Below the pieces are notes generated by a model. The model did no database searches. It worked only from the letters and a program-made list of their open reading frames with translations, and had not been told where the DNA came from. A DNA stretch of 64,000 nucleotides from Fibrobacter sp. UWH4 (GTDB lineage Bacteria; Fibrobacterota; Fibrobacteria; Fibrobacterales; Fibrobacteraceae), in contig NZ_FRAY01000002.1 in assembly GCF_900142475.1 (NCBI RefSeq), positions 496,001-560,000 on the forward strand, given 5' to 3'. This document shows positions 26,540-35,441 of this stretch, piece after piece. The position numbers and the translations under genes are program-made. The stretch's first letter is position 1, and every line of letters starts with the position of its first letter.

Positions 26540-27139
26540 ATGAAAATTCTTTGGTTTGCAAATACGCCTTGTGAGGCTGAAGAAAAGCTCACTGGAAAGC
26601 CTGTCACTGGTGGTGGGTGGTTGTACGCTCTTTCTCAAGAAATGAAAAAAGACCCTCAAGTGGAGCTGCATATAGCTTTTTACTGGGGGGTGCCGATGGA
26701 ACCTTTTTGCTATTCTGGCATATATTATTACCCTATATTGCGTTCTGGAAATTGCTCAAAAATTGGAAGGTATATCTATAGATTTAGATCCCAATTTTCA
26801 GATTGTTACGATGCCGTTGAAGTTCCTCGTTTGCTAGATGTCGTATCTCGTGTTAATCCTGATGTAATCCATATTCATGGATCTGAGGAAAATTTTGGGC
26901 TAATTGCGGAACATATTGATTCTCGAAAAATTTGTATGTCGGTACAAGGAATTTTGGGCCCTTATAAGAATAAATATTTTTCAGGGATTCCTAAAGAAGT
27001 TGTAGAAAAAAATTCTCCCTTTATAAAAAGGGTGTTGCTTGATGGCTCTATTGCTTCGTATCGCCGTTTCTGCAGAAAAACGTTAAGGAAAAAAAGAATT
27101 TATCGGAAAATAGATAATATTATTGGTCGTACGAAGTAG
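26540..27139 (+). pseudogene. GT4-like glycosyltransferase, N-terminal part ending at an internal amber codon
   Basis: 199 residues with the start of a GT-B fold: MKILWFANTPCEAEEKL, then KPVTGGGWLYALSQEM, PDVIHIHGSEENFG and SVQGILGPYKNKYF. It ends IIGRTK followed by TAG at 27137-27139. Without that stop the same frame reads IGRTK-x-DEMCSLALNPERKYY into the second part; relatives have a tryptophan (TGG) there, so a single G to A change explains it. The N-terminal half alone lacks the nucleotide-sugar site. Confidence 0.85.
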
Positions 27140-27145
27140 GATGAA

Positions 27146-27829
27146 ATGTGTTCTTTGGCATTGAATCCGGAAAGAAAATATTATACCTGTAATGAAATCC
27201 TTCGTAGCGATTTTTTCAAGAAAGAATGGGCTGTCCCATCAAATGAAAAATTCAAGATTGTTTCGACGATAAGTTTTGGCTTGTGGAAAGGGGTCGAAGT
27301 GATTTTCCAGGCCGCCAAAATTTTAGAAGAGGCGGAATTCAATTTTGAATGGAACGTTATTGGCATAACGGCTGATGACGAAAAAGCTTTGTATTCCGAA
27401 AAAATGACTTCTTTCAACAGAAATTCATCAAATGTTAAATTTTTAGGCCGTATGGACTCTTCTCGGCTGATTGATCAGATGATGTCATCGAATTTATTTG
27501 TTCAGGTGAGTAGAATTGAAAACAGTCCAAATACATTATGCGAGGCTATGTTACTTGGTATGCCCATAATTGCATCTTATGTTGGTGGTACTGCAAGTAT
27601 GATGAAAGATGGGGTTGATGGGTATATGTACCAGGAAGGAGAGCCGTATGTTCTTGCTGGACTTATAATGGATTGTGAAAAAAATTATGCTAAATATGTT
27701 GGTATGGGGAAAAATGCGAGAGTCCGTGCATCGCAAAGGCATAATCCCCAAAATGTCGCTCAAGAATTGAAACGTATCTATGAATCAATTTGTTTGTCGA
27801 ATGGTCACGTAAATGATACGAGGGTGTAA
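27146..27829 (+). pseudogene. GT4-like glycosyltransferase, C-terminal part after the amber codon
   Basis: 227 residues in the same frame as 26540-27139. It contains the donor-binding half: IVSTISFGLWKGVEVIF, VKFLGRMDSSRLIDQM, and the E-x7-E region SRIENSPNTLCEAMLLGMPIIAS (quoted in part: SPNTLCEAMLLGMPII). The ATG at 27146 has no Shine-Dalgarno, so translation on its own is doubtful. Full-length 26540-27829 would be 429 residues. An amber suppressor tRNA or readthrough would rescue it; none was seen here. Confidence 0.85.
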
Positions 27830-27830
27830 T

Positions 27831-28802
27831 ATGAAGACGAAAATAATGAAGCTGCTAAGCAATGTCTACAAAAAAGCTTTTAGAAAAAAATATGTTGGAC
27901 AGTCTTGGCCTAGCGAAAATGAAAGAGAAAATGCCAATCGAGCCATTTTTGATTTATTAAGTGCGGATAAGCCTTGCTTTATTGGTAGAATGGGAACGAC
28001 AGAAGGTGCCGTCATAAATAATTATATAACGGTTCATAGTGATGTAAGCTATTTCAAGAAATTGCTTAATTACATTACGGACAAAACAAGACTTCCTTGG
28101 TGGGATTTCCCTAGATTAGACAATGACTTGTGTCAATTTTCTGGATTCTTTCCCGGTGGTAATTTAAAAGAATTGGAAAAGTTTGCAGAATTGTATATGA
28201 AGTATATTCCGACAATGGACTTAGCAGGGCGCTTTTCTTATTATGAAAAATTTTTGCCGTTTAATTCCAAGTGTCAATTCTTTCAGTTGGAGGCCCTGTA
28301 TCCATTTTTTGTCGAGCATTCCTGGATGAAGGCCCTAGAAGGAAAAAAGGTTCTTGTTATTCACCCTTTTAAGGAAACCATTGAAAAACAGTATGAAAAA
28401 AGAGCCCATTTATTCCCTTCAAAGGACTGGCTCCCTGATTTTAAGCGCCTTACGGTTATAAAGGCCGTACAAACTTTAGCGGGCGAAAAATGTAAATTTG
28501 CCAACTGGTTCGAAGCTCTGGATTCGATGATCAAGCAAATTGACCAGGCGGATTTTGATGTGGCTCTTATTGGGTGTGGTGCCTATGGCTTACCTTTGGC
28601 TGCTCATTGCAAAGAAATCGGGAAAAAGGGATTTCATCTAGGGGGAGGATTACAGCTCTTGTTTGGAATTAAAGGAAAACGCTGGGAGTCCCAATACACG
28701 AACTCTTGCTACAGAGATTTGTTTAATGAGTATTGGGTGTATCCAGATGGATCTGAAAAAATAAAGAATGCGTCATCTGTTGAATCTGGTTGCTATTGGT
28801 AA
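27831..28802 (+). CDS. Cassette protein of unknown function, possibly a GT-D-like glycosyltransferase
   Basis: A protein of 323 residues. FIGRMGTTEGAVINNYI near residue 50 recalls the RxGxxE-type motif of GT-D-fold enzymes, and ADFDVALIGCGAYGLPLAAHCKE near residue 245 (quoted in part: VALIGCGAYGLPLAAH) resembles the C-terminal part of the same group. These resemblances are from memory of the family and are weak. No signal peptide or membrane segment. I chose the ATG at 27831: it stands one base after the previous stop and has GAGGGTG ahead. It lies between a broken GT4 and an acyltransferase, so a role in glycan assembly is likely. Confidence 0.6.
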   Translation: MKTKIMKLLSNVYKKAFRKKYVGQSWPSENERENANRAIFDLLSADKPCFIGRMGTTEGAVINNYITVHSDVSYFKKLLNYITDKTRLPWWDFPRLDNDLCQFSGFFPGGNLKELEKFAELYMKYIPTMDLAGRFSYYEKFLPFNSKCQFFQLEALYPFFVEHSWMKALEGKKVLVIHPFKETIEKQYEKRAHLFPSKDWLPDFKRLTVIKAVQTLAGEKCKFANWFEALDSMIKQIDQADFDVALIGCGAYGLPLAAHCKEIGKKGFHLGGGLQLLFGIKGKRWESQYTNSCYRDLFNEYWVYPDGSEKIKNASSVESGCYW

Positions 28803-28806
28803 TGTT

Positions 28807-29403
28807 ATGGTGCATAAATCGAATAGTCTAGCTCATTATTGCAATGTCGCTTGGAAAAGGTTTTCCAAATATTTTTGGCTGTTGCCGAATGTTTTGACCG
28901 CCTGGTGGTGGGGGGTCAATTTGGGCTCAAAGAACCGTTTTTATGGAAAGACAGTTTTCCGTACAGAACCCGATTCTATAATTTCTATAGGAAACAACTC
29001 TTGTTTCAATTCGTCTCATCGGTCAAATTTGATAGGTGTTTTTTCTCCGTGTATGATTTCCACAATAGCGCGCAGAGCCGAAATCCATATTGGTAACAAT
29101 TGCGGCTTTTCGGGAACCGTTATTGGTGCTGCGTTGTCTATAAAACTGGGCAATGGCGTACGTTGTGGAGCCAATACTATGATTACAGATAGCGATTGGC
29201 ATTCGGATGATCCCAGATCTGGGAAGGATGCTCCTGTTGTTATTGATGATAACGTTTGGCTTGGTTATGGAGTCAAGGTTTTGAAGGGTGTACACATTGG
29301 TGAAAATACTGTAATTGGTGCTGGGAGTGTCGTTACTCACGATATTCCTGCCAATGTTGTAGCGGCAGGAAATCCATGTAAAGTGATAAAGGGCTTGAAT
29401 TAG
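28807..29403 (+). CDS. Hexapeptide-repeat acyltransferase, cassette copy 1
   Basis: About 198 residues with a left-handed beta-helix: ISIGNNSCFNSS, AEIHIGNNCGFSG, IKLGNGVRCGANTMI, the catalytic-region HSDDPRSGKDAPVVI, DNVWLGYGVKVLKGVHIG, and the closing NVVAAGNPCKVI. Such enzymes acetylate sugar hydroxyls with acetyl-CoA. An in-frame ATG at 28768 overlaps the previous gene by 35 bases and would add 13 residues; neither start has a good ribosome site. The next gene starts 1 base after the stop. Confidence 0.88.
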   Translation: MVHKSNSLAHYCNVAWKRFSKYFWLLPNVLTAWWWGVNLGSKNRFYGKTVFRTEPDSIISIGNNSCFNSSHRSNLIGVFSPCMISTIARRAEIHIGNNCGFSGTVIGAALSIKLGNGVRCGANTMITDSDWHSDDPRSGKDAPVVIDDNVWLGYGVKVLKGVHIGENTVIGAGSVVTHDIPANVVAAGNPCKVIKGLN

Positions 29404-29404
29404 T

Positions 29405-30550
29405 ATGAACGTGATTCTTATGACTGGTGAGGGGTATCCGAAGCGATTTTCTGCCAATAATTCCAAGAGTGAATTTATTGCTCGTGGCTTAAAGGAATGT
29501 GGCTGCTCTGTGTCTATTATAGATGGTGCTTTTGGTGCTTATGATATCAGAGAGGAAATGTCAGGTATTTCCGAAAACGGAATAGACTACTGTATATTTC
29601 CGAGAACTAATCGCCTAAAAAGTTTCTTTGTGAACTTGCCCAAATTATGGAAAACCCTAAAGAATAAGAAGCGTAAAGGTGAGGTAAACCATATAATAAT
29701 CGGAATGGAAATGGTTCCTTTTATATATGTTTATTTTGCTATGGCTTGGTTGCAGGGGTATTCCAGAAGTTGCCTTTTTCATGAATGGCATGCCGGTTTA
29801 AGTCAAGGCTTTGTTTCGAAAATACGAGGATGCCTTTTAGATTATACTTTTGGTTATTTTGTAAATGCAATTTTCCCTATAGGTCATTTTCTAAGAGAAA
29901 AGTGTAATCGATTCCATAAGCCTAATATGTTGATTCCTATTTTGGCTGATTTTGATGTGAAGTATCAACGACAGAAAATTGCAAGCCATTTTACGTATTG
30001 TTGTGCTGGCGAGTATTTGCTGAGAAATACGTTGGTCTTGGATTCTTTTCGTGAGCTTCATAAACAGGAAAAATACCGAGATGTCCAATTAGTTCTTGTG
30101 ATTCAAGGAAATGATCGTGTTCTGAAAAAAACGCAAGAGCTGGTGCAGTCTTATGCTGATAATGAAAATATCATTGTCAAAAATAAAGTTCCGCGTCAAG
30201 AGTTGGACGAAATTTTTGCATCGTCAATAGGTTTGCTGATTCCTTTAGATCCAAATAGCCTTCAGGATAAGGCACGTTTTTCTCAAAAAATTGCGGAATA
30301 CGTTGCCACGCGTAGACCGATAATAACTAGCGCTGTTGGTGAAATTCCTTTTTATTTTAAGGACCGGGAGAGTGCTATTCTTGCTAAGTATGATGTTGCC
30401 GGATATTGTGAGGCGATGCGCTTTTTAGTTGATAACAGATCTAGAGCCGATGAAATTGGCGAAAATGGTTTTTCAGTTGGACAAAGTTCTTTTGATTATC
30501 GGGAATATGGTAAAAAAATTAAAGCGATTATAGAAAAGATTAATGAATGA
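29405..30550 (+). CDS. GT4-like glycosyltransferase, intact
   Basis: A protein of 381 residues with GT-B features. The N-terminal domain starts MNVILMTGEGYPKRFSANNS; the middle has FHEWHAGLSQGF. The donor domain has VIQGNDRVLKK, IIVKNKVPRQELDEIFASS and LIPLDPNSLQDKARFSQKIAEY (quoted in part: PLDPNSLQDKARFSQKI), then RPIITSAVGEIP. The typical E-x7-E is replaced by RFSQKIAEY, as in some GT4 members. The stop overlaps the upstream-most ATG of the next gene. Sugar unknown. Confidence 0.85.
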   Translation: MNVILMTGEGYPKRFSANNSKSEFIARGLKECGCSVSIIDGAFGAYDIREEMSGISENGIDYCIFPRTNRLKSFFVNLPKLWKTLKNKKRKGEVNHIIIGMEMVPFIYVYFAMAWLQGYSRSCLFHEWHAGLSQGFVSKIRGCLLDYTFGYFVNAIFPIGHFLREKCNRFHKPNMLIPILADFDVKYQRQKIASHFTYCCAGEYLLRNTLVLDSFRELHKQEKYRDVQLVLVIQGNDRVLKKTQELVQSYADNENIIVKNKVPRQELDEIFASSIGLLIPLDPNSLQDKARFSQKIAEYVATRRPIITSAVGEIPFYFKDRESAILAKYDVAGYCEAMRFLVDNRSRADEIGENGFSVGQSSFDYREYGKKIKAIIEKINE

Positions 30551-30582
30551 ACTTAAAAACATTAAATAAAAAAGGTATGGTT

Positions 30583-31407
30583 ATGATAAAGAAAATAATT
30601 TTAAAATTGGTTACTCTGTTTAAACATAAACGGTATATCCCAATAGTCTCGATTACTTCAAAAGAAAAAATGCTTGAAGGTAAAAAAGCTCTTGTTGTTG
30701 GAGGCTCTGGAGGTATTGGGAGTGCTATTGCTAAAAAATTGAAGGAATGTGGTTGCTATGTAATTATAACAGGTTCTAATGAATCAAAGCTAAAGAATGT
30801 TGCGAAGGATTGTAATGCAGACGGCTTTGTAACGCTGAATTTAAAGGATATCTCTAGTTTTGATGACAAAATAAATGAGGTTGAAAATAAATACGGGAAA
30901 ATAGATATCTTGGTGTGTAGTTCTGGTATTCATGTGAAAAGAAAAGGCTTTAATTACATGTCGGTAAGTACTGATGAATTCGATGACATTATGAATGTCA
31001 ATATGAGAGGCGTGTATTTTATATGCCAGAAAATTGCTAAGCGAATGGTGGAATTGAAAAAAAACGGGAATATTTTAATCATATCTTCTTCTCGTGGAGC
31101 GGAGCCGTCTTGGTCTCCTTATAGCTTGTCAAAACGTTGCTTGAATGGTTATATTGAGGGCTTGGCGAAGGAGCTTGTTCCTTATGGAATTGTTGTTAAT
31201 GGAATTGCACCTGGTCCTACGGCTACAACTATGCAAGATGAACTTGTGGGTGGCAGTATTTACACAAATCAGAATCCTTTAGAACGATTGACAATGCCTG
31301 AAGAAGTTGCCGAATATGCATGTATGCTGGTTAGCTCGCTTGGAAATACTGTTGCTGGACAAACTATATTTTTGTCTGGTGGCCGAGGAATATTCGATAT
31401 TAGATGA
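30583..31407 (+). CDS. Short-chain dehydrogenase/reductase (SDR), cassette copy 2
   Basis: A protein of about 274 residues related to the SDR at 21695. It shares the basic N-terminus (MIKKIILKLVTLFKHKR), then VGGSGGIGSAIA, CSSGIHV, the Ser in IISSSRGAEPSW, YSLSK as YxxxK, GIVVNGIAPGPTAT and MPEEVAEYA. The first Thr of the usual TGxxxGIG motif is Val. I chose the ATG at 30583 because AAAGGT stands 6 bases ahead and the N-terminus then matches copy 1; ATGs at 30547 (overlapping the previous stop) and 30577 are alternatives. The two copies may act on successive intermediates. Confidence 0.88.
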   Translation: MIKKIILKLVTLFKHKRYIPIVSITSKEKMLEGKKALVVGGSGGIGSAIAKKLKECGCYVIITGSNESKLKNVAKDCNADGFVTLNLKDISSFDDKINEVENKYGKIDILVCSSGIHVKRKGFNYMSVSTDEFDDIMNVNMRGVYFICQKIAKRMVELKKNGNILIISSSRGAEPSWSPYSLSKRCLNGYIEGLAKELVPYGIVVNGIAPGPTATTMQDELVGGSIYTNQNPLERLTMPEEVAEYACMLVSSLGNTVAGQTIFLSGGRGIFDIR

Positions 31408-31415
31408 GGTCCAAA

Positions 31416-32405
31416 ATGAAAAAGGTTTCAATTGTTGTTCCGCTGTATAAGTCAGAACCGTTTATGAATAAGCTGGTTGATTCTGTATTGAATCAAACAT
31501 ATCAGAATATAGAGCTTATTCTTGTCGACGACGAATCTCCTGATAGATGTGGCGAAATTGCTGATGAATACGCCAAAAAAGATAACAGGGTCGTTGTTAT
31601 TCACAAGAAAAATGGAGGCTGTTGCGATGCTCGAAATGCTGGGCTGAAGGCTGTTTCCGGTGAGTACTTGATGCTTGCAGATGGCGACGACTGGATGGAA
31701 TCTGACTGTGTAGAGTATCTTGTAAATATAATGGAAACGAACAATTGCCAAATGTCTATGTCAGATTGCGTGTTCTCGACTAGAGATCGAAAGCAAAATG
31801 AAACTGACTTTGTGCGTGTCTGGTCAAAAGAGCGTGCGGCTTGTGGAATCTTGTATATAGATACTCCTATTGGACCTTGGAATAAGGTTTATACAACTAA
31901 GGTTATTCGGGATAATAATCTTTCATTCTCTGTTCCGTGGTTTGGCGAAGGTTTGTACTTCTCTGTTATGGCTGCTCAACTATCTAATCAGGTTGCGGTA
32001 GGGCATAGAAAGGTATATAACTATAGGTTGAATAATCCAAATAGTGGTACGACTGTACGCCAAGTTGAAAATGCTTTGAGTGCACAATGGAATATTAATA
32101 ACATAAAGAATAATTTGATTGTACGTACGCCCAAGACTGTAAATGCCTGCAATTGGCACATTTATAATAATTATTTTATGGTTGTTATGTACATTGTGGG
32201 GGCGTCAGCATATTCCCTGTATCACGAACAGTATAAAAATGCGAAAAAAGGTATTCGCAAAAATGCTTTAAACGTTCTAATTCATTCTACAGTGTCGCTT
32301 AAGGAAAAAATCAGAATAATTGCATACGCCATATCTCCTTACGCTATGGCTAAGTTTATATTGTGGTGGAAAAAAAGGCAGCTTAAGGCAGATTTGATGG
32401 AGTAA
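31416..32405 (+). CDS. GT2 glycosyltransferase
   Basis: A protein of 329 residues. The GT-A N-terminal half is canonical: VSIVVPLYKSEPFMNKLVDS (quoted in part: VSIVVPLYKSE), SVLNQTYQNIELILVDDESPD, GCCDARNAGL, and the metal-binding ADGDDWM. The C-terminal part has IGPWNKVYTTKV and FGEGLYF. I chose the ATG at 31416 because GAGGT lies 5 bases ahead; an ATG at 31404 overlaps the SDR stop. There is a hydrophobic stretch near residues 255-270. It would add one sugar to the repeat unit on the cytoplasmic side. Confidence 0.92.
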   Translation: MKKVSIVVPLYKSEPFMNKLVDSVLNQTYQNIELILVDDESPDRCGEIADEYAKKDNRVVVIHKKNGGCCDARNAGLKAVSGEYLMLADGDDWMESDCVEYLVNIMETNNCQMSMSDCVFSTRDRKQNETDFVRVWSKERAACGILYIDTPIGPWNKVYTTKVIRDNNLSFSVPWFGEGLYFSVMAAQLSNQVAVGHRKVYNYRLNNPNSGTTVRQVENALSAQWNINNIKNNLIVRTPKTVNACNWHIYNNYFMVVMYIVGASAYSLYHEQYKNAKKGIRKNALNVLIHSTVSLKEKIRIIAYAISPYAMAKFILWWKKRQLKADLME

Positions 32406-32408
32406 TGA

Positions 32409-33662
32409 ATGAAAATAGTGATTGCAGAAGGTGGCCCTGCTGGAAATGTGGGGTCTATGGCATTGATAGAAAATGCTATAAAAATTGCTAGAGAAAAACA
32501 TCCGGGGTGCGAAATTATTGTATTGTCTTCGGTCCCGGATTCTGTAGATGATGCTTTGACAAAAGAAGGCCTACACTCTAATGTTGTTGTTATGGGAGAT
32601 CTCTTTATTGTTCCCCTTGCTGGTACTTTTGTTAAATTGGCTTGGTTGGTCCAATGTATTTTATGGATTGTGTATACTCGTTTTTTGCTGTTGTTCTCGA
32701 ATAAAATTTCTTGTTTGTTACTTGGTAGAAGAAAGAAAATTCTCAAAGAAGTTGAATCAGCGGACTTTGTTTATTGTATAGGTGCTGAACGAATTAACGA
32801 TATATATTTTAAAACGGCATTGTTGTCTCTTAGTGAACTCGGAATTTTCATAAAGATGGGCAAGAAACTGGTTCACTTGTCGTTGACTATTGGGCCTGTT
32901 TTTTATAGAAGTACGATATGTGCAGCTAAACGGATTTTGAATGCTAGTTATGCTATATTCGTTCGGGATCAAAAAACTTTTGATATTTTAAAGGAATGGC
33001 ATTGCAAGGCTCCGCATATATTTAATTCTTTTGATATTGCGCTATTGCAGGATTCTGCATCGGAAAAAACACAACAGTTATTAAATGAGTTTGGAATTGA
33101 ATCGGGATTTATTGCTGTTTCTGTAATTGATTGGTTGTTCCGGAAAGCTAAGGGCCCTGCAAGGATGCCTGAATACAATGAAGCACATGCGAAGGTTCTT
33201 GATTACATTGTTGAAAAGTATGACAAAAATATTTTGTTTACGCCTACGGTGGTCTCTAATTGCTACAAGGTTAGCGATACAACTGCGGCAGATTCTGTTA
33301 TTTCGTTAATGAAACACAAAGATAGAGTTGTTTCAATCCAACGTTTGTTAACTCCTATGGAGCTGGCTGCAATATACAGTCAATGTTATTTTGGCATAGT
33401 CACTCGAATGCATGCGGCTATTCTTTGCTCTGGTGCCGGTGGAAAACCTATTGTTGCTGTCAATTATTTGTATAAATTACGAGAATATATGAAGAATATT
33501 CAATTTGAGGACTATTCTGTAGATATTGATTATGTGAATGAGTGCGCTTTGAAGGATTTTGTAGATCAGATGTTTTTGAATTATGACGTTAATTTGGAAC
33601 GGTTGAACAAACGTATTTCAAGTATGCGGAGTGATTTAATGGCTCATTTAATGTCCGTTTAA
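32409..33662 (+). CDS. Polysaccharide pyruvyl transferase family protein, copy 2
   Basis: A protein of 417 residues. MKIVIAEGGPAGNVGSMALIENAI holds a GN-x-G-type start (quoted in part: GGPAGNVGSMALI). YCIGAERINDIYF, SLTIGPVFY, FVRDQKTFDILKEW, and the C-terminal YFGIVTRMHAAILCSGAGGKPIVAV (quoted in part: VTRMHAAILCSGAGG) follow the WcaK/CsaB pattern. A hydrophobic segment lies near residues 75-105. It is distant from the copy at 24250. The cassette therefore could add two pyruvyl groups or two related modifications. Three bases separate it from the GT2 stop. Confidence 0.85.
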   Translation: MKIVIAEGGPAGNVGSMALIENAIKIAREKHPGCEIIVLSSVPDSVDDALTKEGLHSNVVVMGDLFIVPLAGTFVKLAWLVQCILWIVYTRFLLLFSNKISCLLLGRRKKILKEVESADFVYCIGAERINDIYFKTALLSLSELGIFIKMGKKLVHLSLTIGPVFYRSTICAAKRILNASYAIFVRDQKTFDILKEWHCKAPHIFNSFDIALLQDSASEKTQQLLNEFGIESGFIAVSVIDWLFRKAKGPARMPEYNEAHAKVLDYIVEKYDKNILFTPTVVSNCYKVSDTTAADSVISLMKHKDRVVSIQRLLTPMELAAIYSQCYFGIVTRMHAAILCSGAGGKPIVAVNYLYKLREYMKNIQFEDYSVDIDYVNECALKDFVDQMFLNYDVNLERLNKRISSMRSDLMAHLMSV

Positions 33663-33728
33663 AATATGTGTGAATGGATGATGTGATTTTTGGGGAATGT
33701 TTGTTAGATTGAAATTTTTGGAGAAAAC

Positions 33729-34355
33729 ATGATAAACTTTTGTATAAAAATAAGTAAATCAATTCCATATGTTCTGGATAAATTTATTACTGTGTTATAC
33801 AAAAAGAGTATGAAATATTGCGGAAAAAATGTGTATCTCCGACCAATGTTTTCTGATTTTAAGGGGTTGGAAAATTTATCTATTGGAGATGACGCAATTA
33901 TTCCTAAAGGAAGTACTTTTTATTGTACGGGCGCTCCATTGACCATAGGAAGAAAAGTAATCTTTGGCCCTCATCCAACTATAATAACAGGCGATCACCG
34001 CATTGATTTGATTGGAAAATATATAGCTGATGTATCTGACGAAGACAAACTGAATGGTTCAAATGTAAGTCCTTATGATGCTCCTGTTGTAATTGAAGAT
34101 GATGTCTGGTGCGGAGCTAATGTAACTATATTAAAAGGTGTGACTATAGGAAGGGGATGTGTGGCAGCTGCGGGTGCTGTTGTGACGAAATCTTGCCCTC
34201 CATACAGTATTGTTGGTGGCGTTCCTGCAAAAGTGCTTAAATTTAGATTTTCAGTTGATCAAATTATTGAGCATGAAAAAAATCTCTATCCTGAAAGTGA
34301 ACGCTATACGAGAAAACAATTAGAAGAAATTCGTGAGAATTATCCTGGTAAGTAA
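33729..34355 (+). CDS. Hexapeptide-repeat acyltransferase, cassette copy 2
   Basis: A protein of 208 residues of the CatB/maltose-acetyltransferase-like group. The beta-helix shows LSIGDDAIIPKGS, LTIGRKVIFGPHPTII, the active-site histidine segment GDHRIDLIGKY, APVVIEDDVWCGANVTILKG, VTIGRGCVAAAGAVVTK, and the closing YSIVGGVPAKVLKFRF. The C-terminus is a charged helix. The stop is directly followed by the next ATG (34356). A GGAGAA site precedes the start. Likely O-acetylation of the repeat unit. Confidence 0.9.
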   Translation: MINFCIKISKSIPYVLDKFITVLYKKSMKYCGKNVYLRPMFSDFKGLENLSIGDDAIIPKGSTFYCTGAPLTIGRKVIFGPHPTIITGDHRIDLIGKYIADVSDEDKLNGSNVSPYDAPVVIEDDVWCGANVTILKGVTIGRGCVAAAGAVVTKSCPPYSIVGGVPAKVLKFRFSVDQIIEHEKNLYPESERYTRKQLEEIRENYPGK

Positions 34356-35441
34356 ATGACTAACGTTATTATTACAGCGCCTTCGTTGGATCCGACGCAA
34401 AATGTGAGTGGCATCTCTAGCGTTGTCAATTTTATCATTGACAATAATCCGGAAGTGAATTACCTTCATTTTGAACTTGGCAAAAAAGACAAAGAAAAGG
34501 GGGGCTTGCATAGGGTAACCCGAATTATAAAATCTTATGTAAAATGGCGCGAATTTGTTGATGAAAATTCAGACGCGATTATTCACTATTCGTTTCCTTT
34601 GTCGGGTTTCTCAATTATAAGGGATTTTCCTTTTTTGTCTTATTGTATAAAGAAGAATAGAAAACTCGTTATCCATGTTCATGGAGGCTTGTTTTTAACG
34701 GCTCCAAAGATTCCGTACTATTTGAAGCTTATTTTAAAGAAGGTTTTCTCTTGGAATGTTCCTTTTATAGTTTTGAGTAATTCAGAAGTCCAAATTTTGA
34801 AGAATCGCTTTGCTGCCAAGAATGTGCATTCTTTGCCTAACTGCGTGGATTTGAAAGATGCCGAAGAATATGCGAGTGCAAAAAAAAATAATTCTTGTAA
34901 CAAACCTCTAGTTATAGGTTATCTTGGTCGAATTGAACCGAATAAGGGTATGACGGAATTGCTTAGTGCTTGCGAAGTCTTGAAAAAAGAGGGGGTTCCC
35001 TTTAAACTAACCATCGCTGGAAAAGAACAGATGAATGGAGAATTTCTTCCTCGTTTTGATAGGCTACTGGAGGATGATTTCCATTATGCAGGATTAGTCT
35101 ATGGAAAAACAAAATGTGATTTTCTCAGAAGTCTTGACGTGTTTGTCCTGCCTTCGTATTTTGAAGGTTTGCCTATGTCTCTTCTCGAATGTATGAGTTA
35201 TGGAGTTGTTCCTGTTGTTACTCCAGTTGGTTCAATTCCAGAGGTTGTTGAAAATGGAGAGAATGGGATCTTTATAAGTGTCAAAGATTCTGATAGTATT
35301 GTTAAAGGAATTAGGAATCTGCATGATAATCGAAATATGGTCAAAAGACTTGGCGAAAAAGCTCGTAATACAATTTTTAAAAGATTCTCGCCTCAAGCAT
35401 ATGTGAAAAAATTAAATGAAATTTATGCGGAGGTCCGTTGA
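34356..35441 (+). CDS. GT4 glycosyltransferase, last intact gene of the AT-rich cassette
   Basis: A protein of 361 residues, GT-B fold. The N-terminal half has ITAPSLDPTQNVSGISSVV and LVIHVHGGLF. The donor half has the classical IGYLGRIEPNKGMTELL, FHYAGLVYGKTKCDFLRS and the E-x7-E motif in PSYFEGLPMSLLECMSYGVV, then TPVGSIPEVVENGENGI. It directly follows the acyltransferase and carries the low-GC signature. Just past its end base composition returns to host level, and a remnant of another glycosyltransferase overlaps its stop. Confidence 0.93.
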   Translation: MTNVIITAPSLDPTQNVSGISSVVNFIIDNNPEVNYLHFELGKKDKEKGGLHRVTRIIKSYVKWREFVDENSDAIIHYSFPLSGFSIIRDFPFLSYCIKKNRKLVIHVHGGLFLTAPKIPYYLKLILKKVFSWNVPFIVLSNSEVQILKNRFAAKNVHSLPNCVDLKDAEEYASAKKNNSCNKPLVIGYLGRIEPNKGMTELLSACEVLKKEGVPFKLTIAGKEQMNGEFLPRFDRLLEDDFHYAGLVYGKTKCDFLRSLDVFVLPSYFEGLPMSLLECMSYGVVPVVTPVGSIPEVVENGENGIFISVKDSDSIVKGIRNLHDNRNMVKRLGEKARNTIFKRFSPQAYVKKLNEIYAEVR

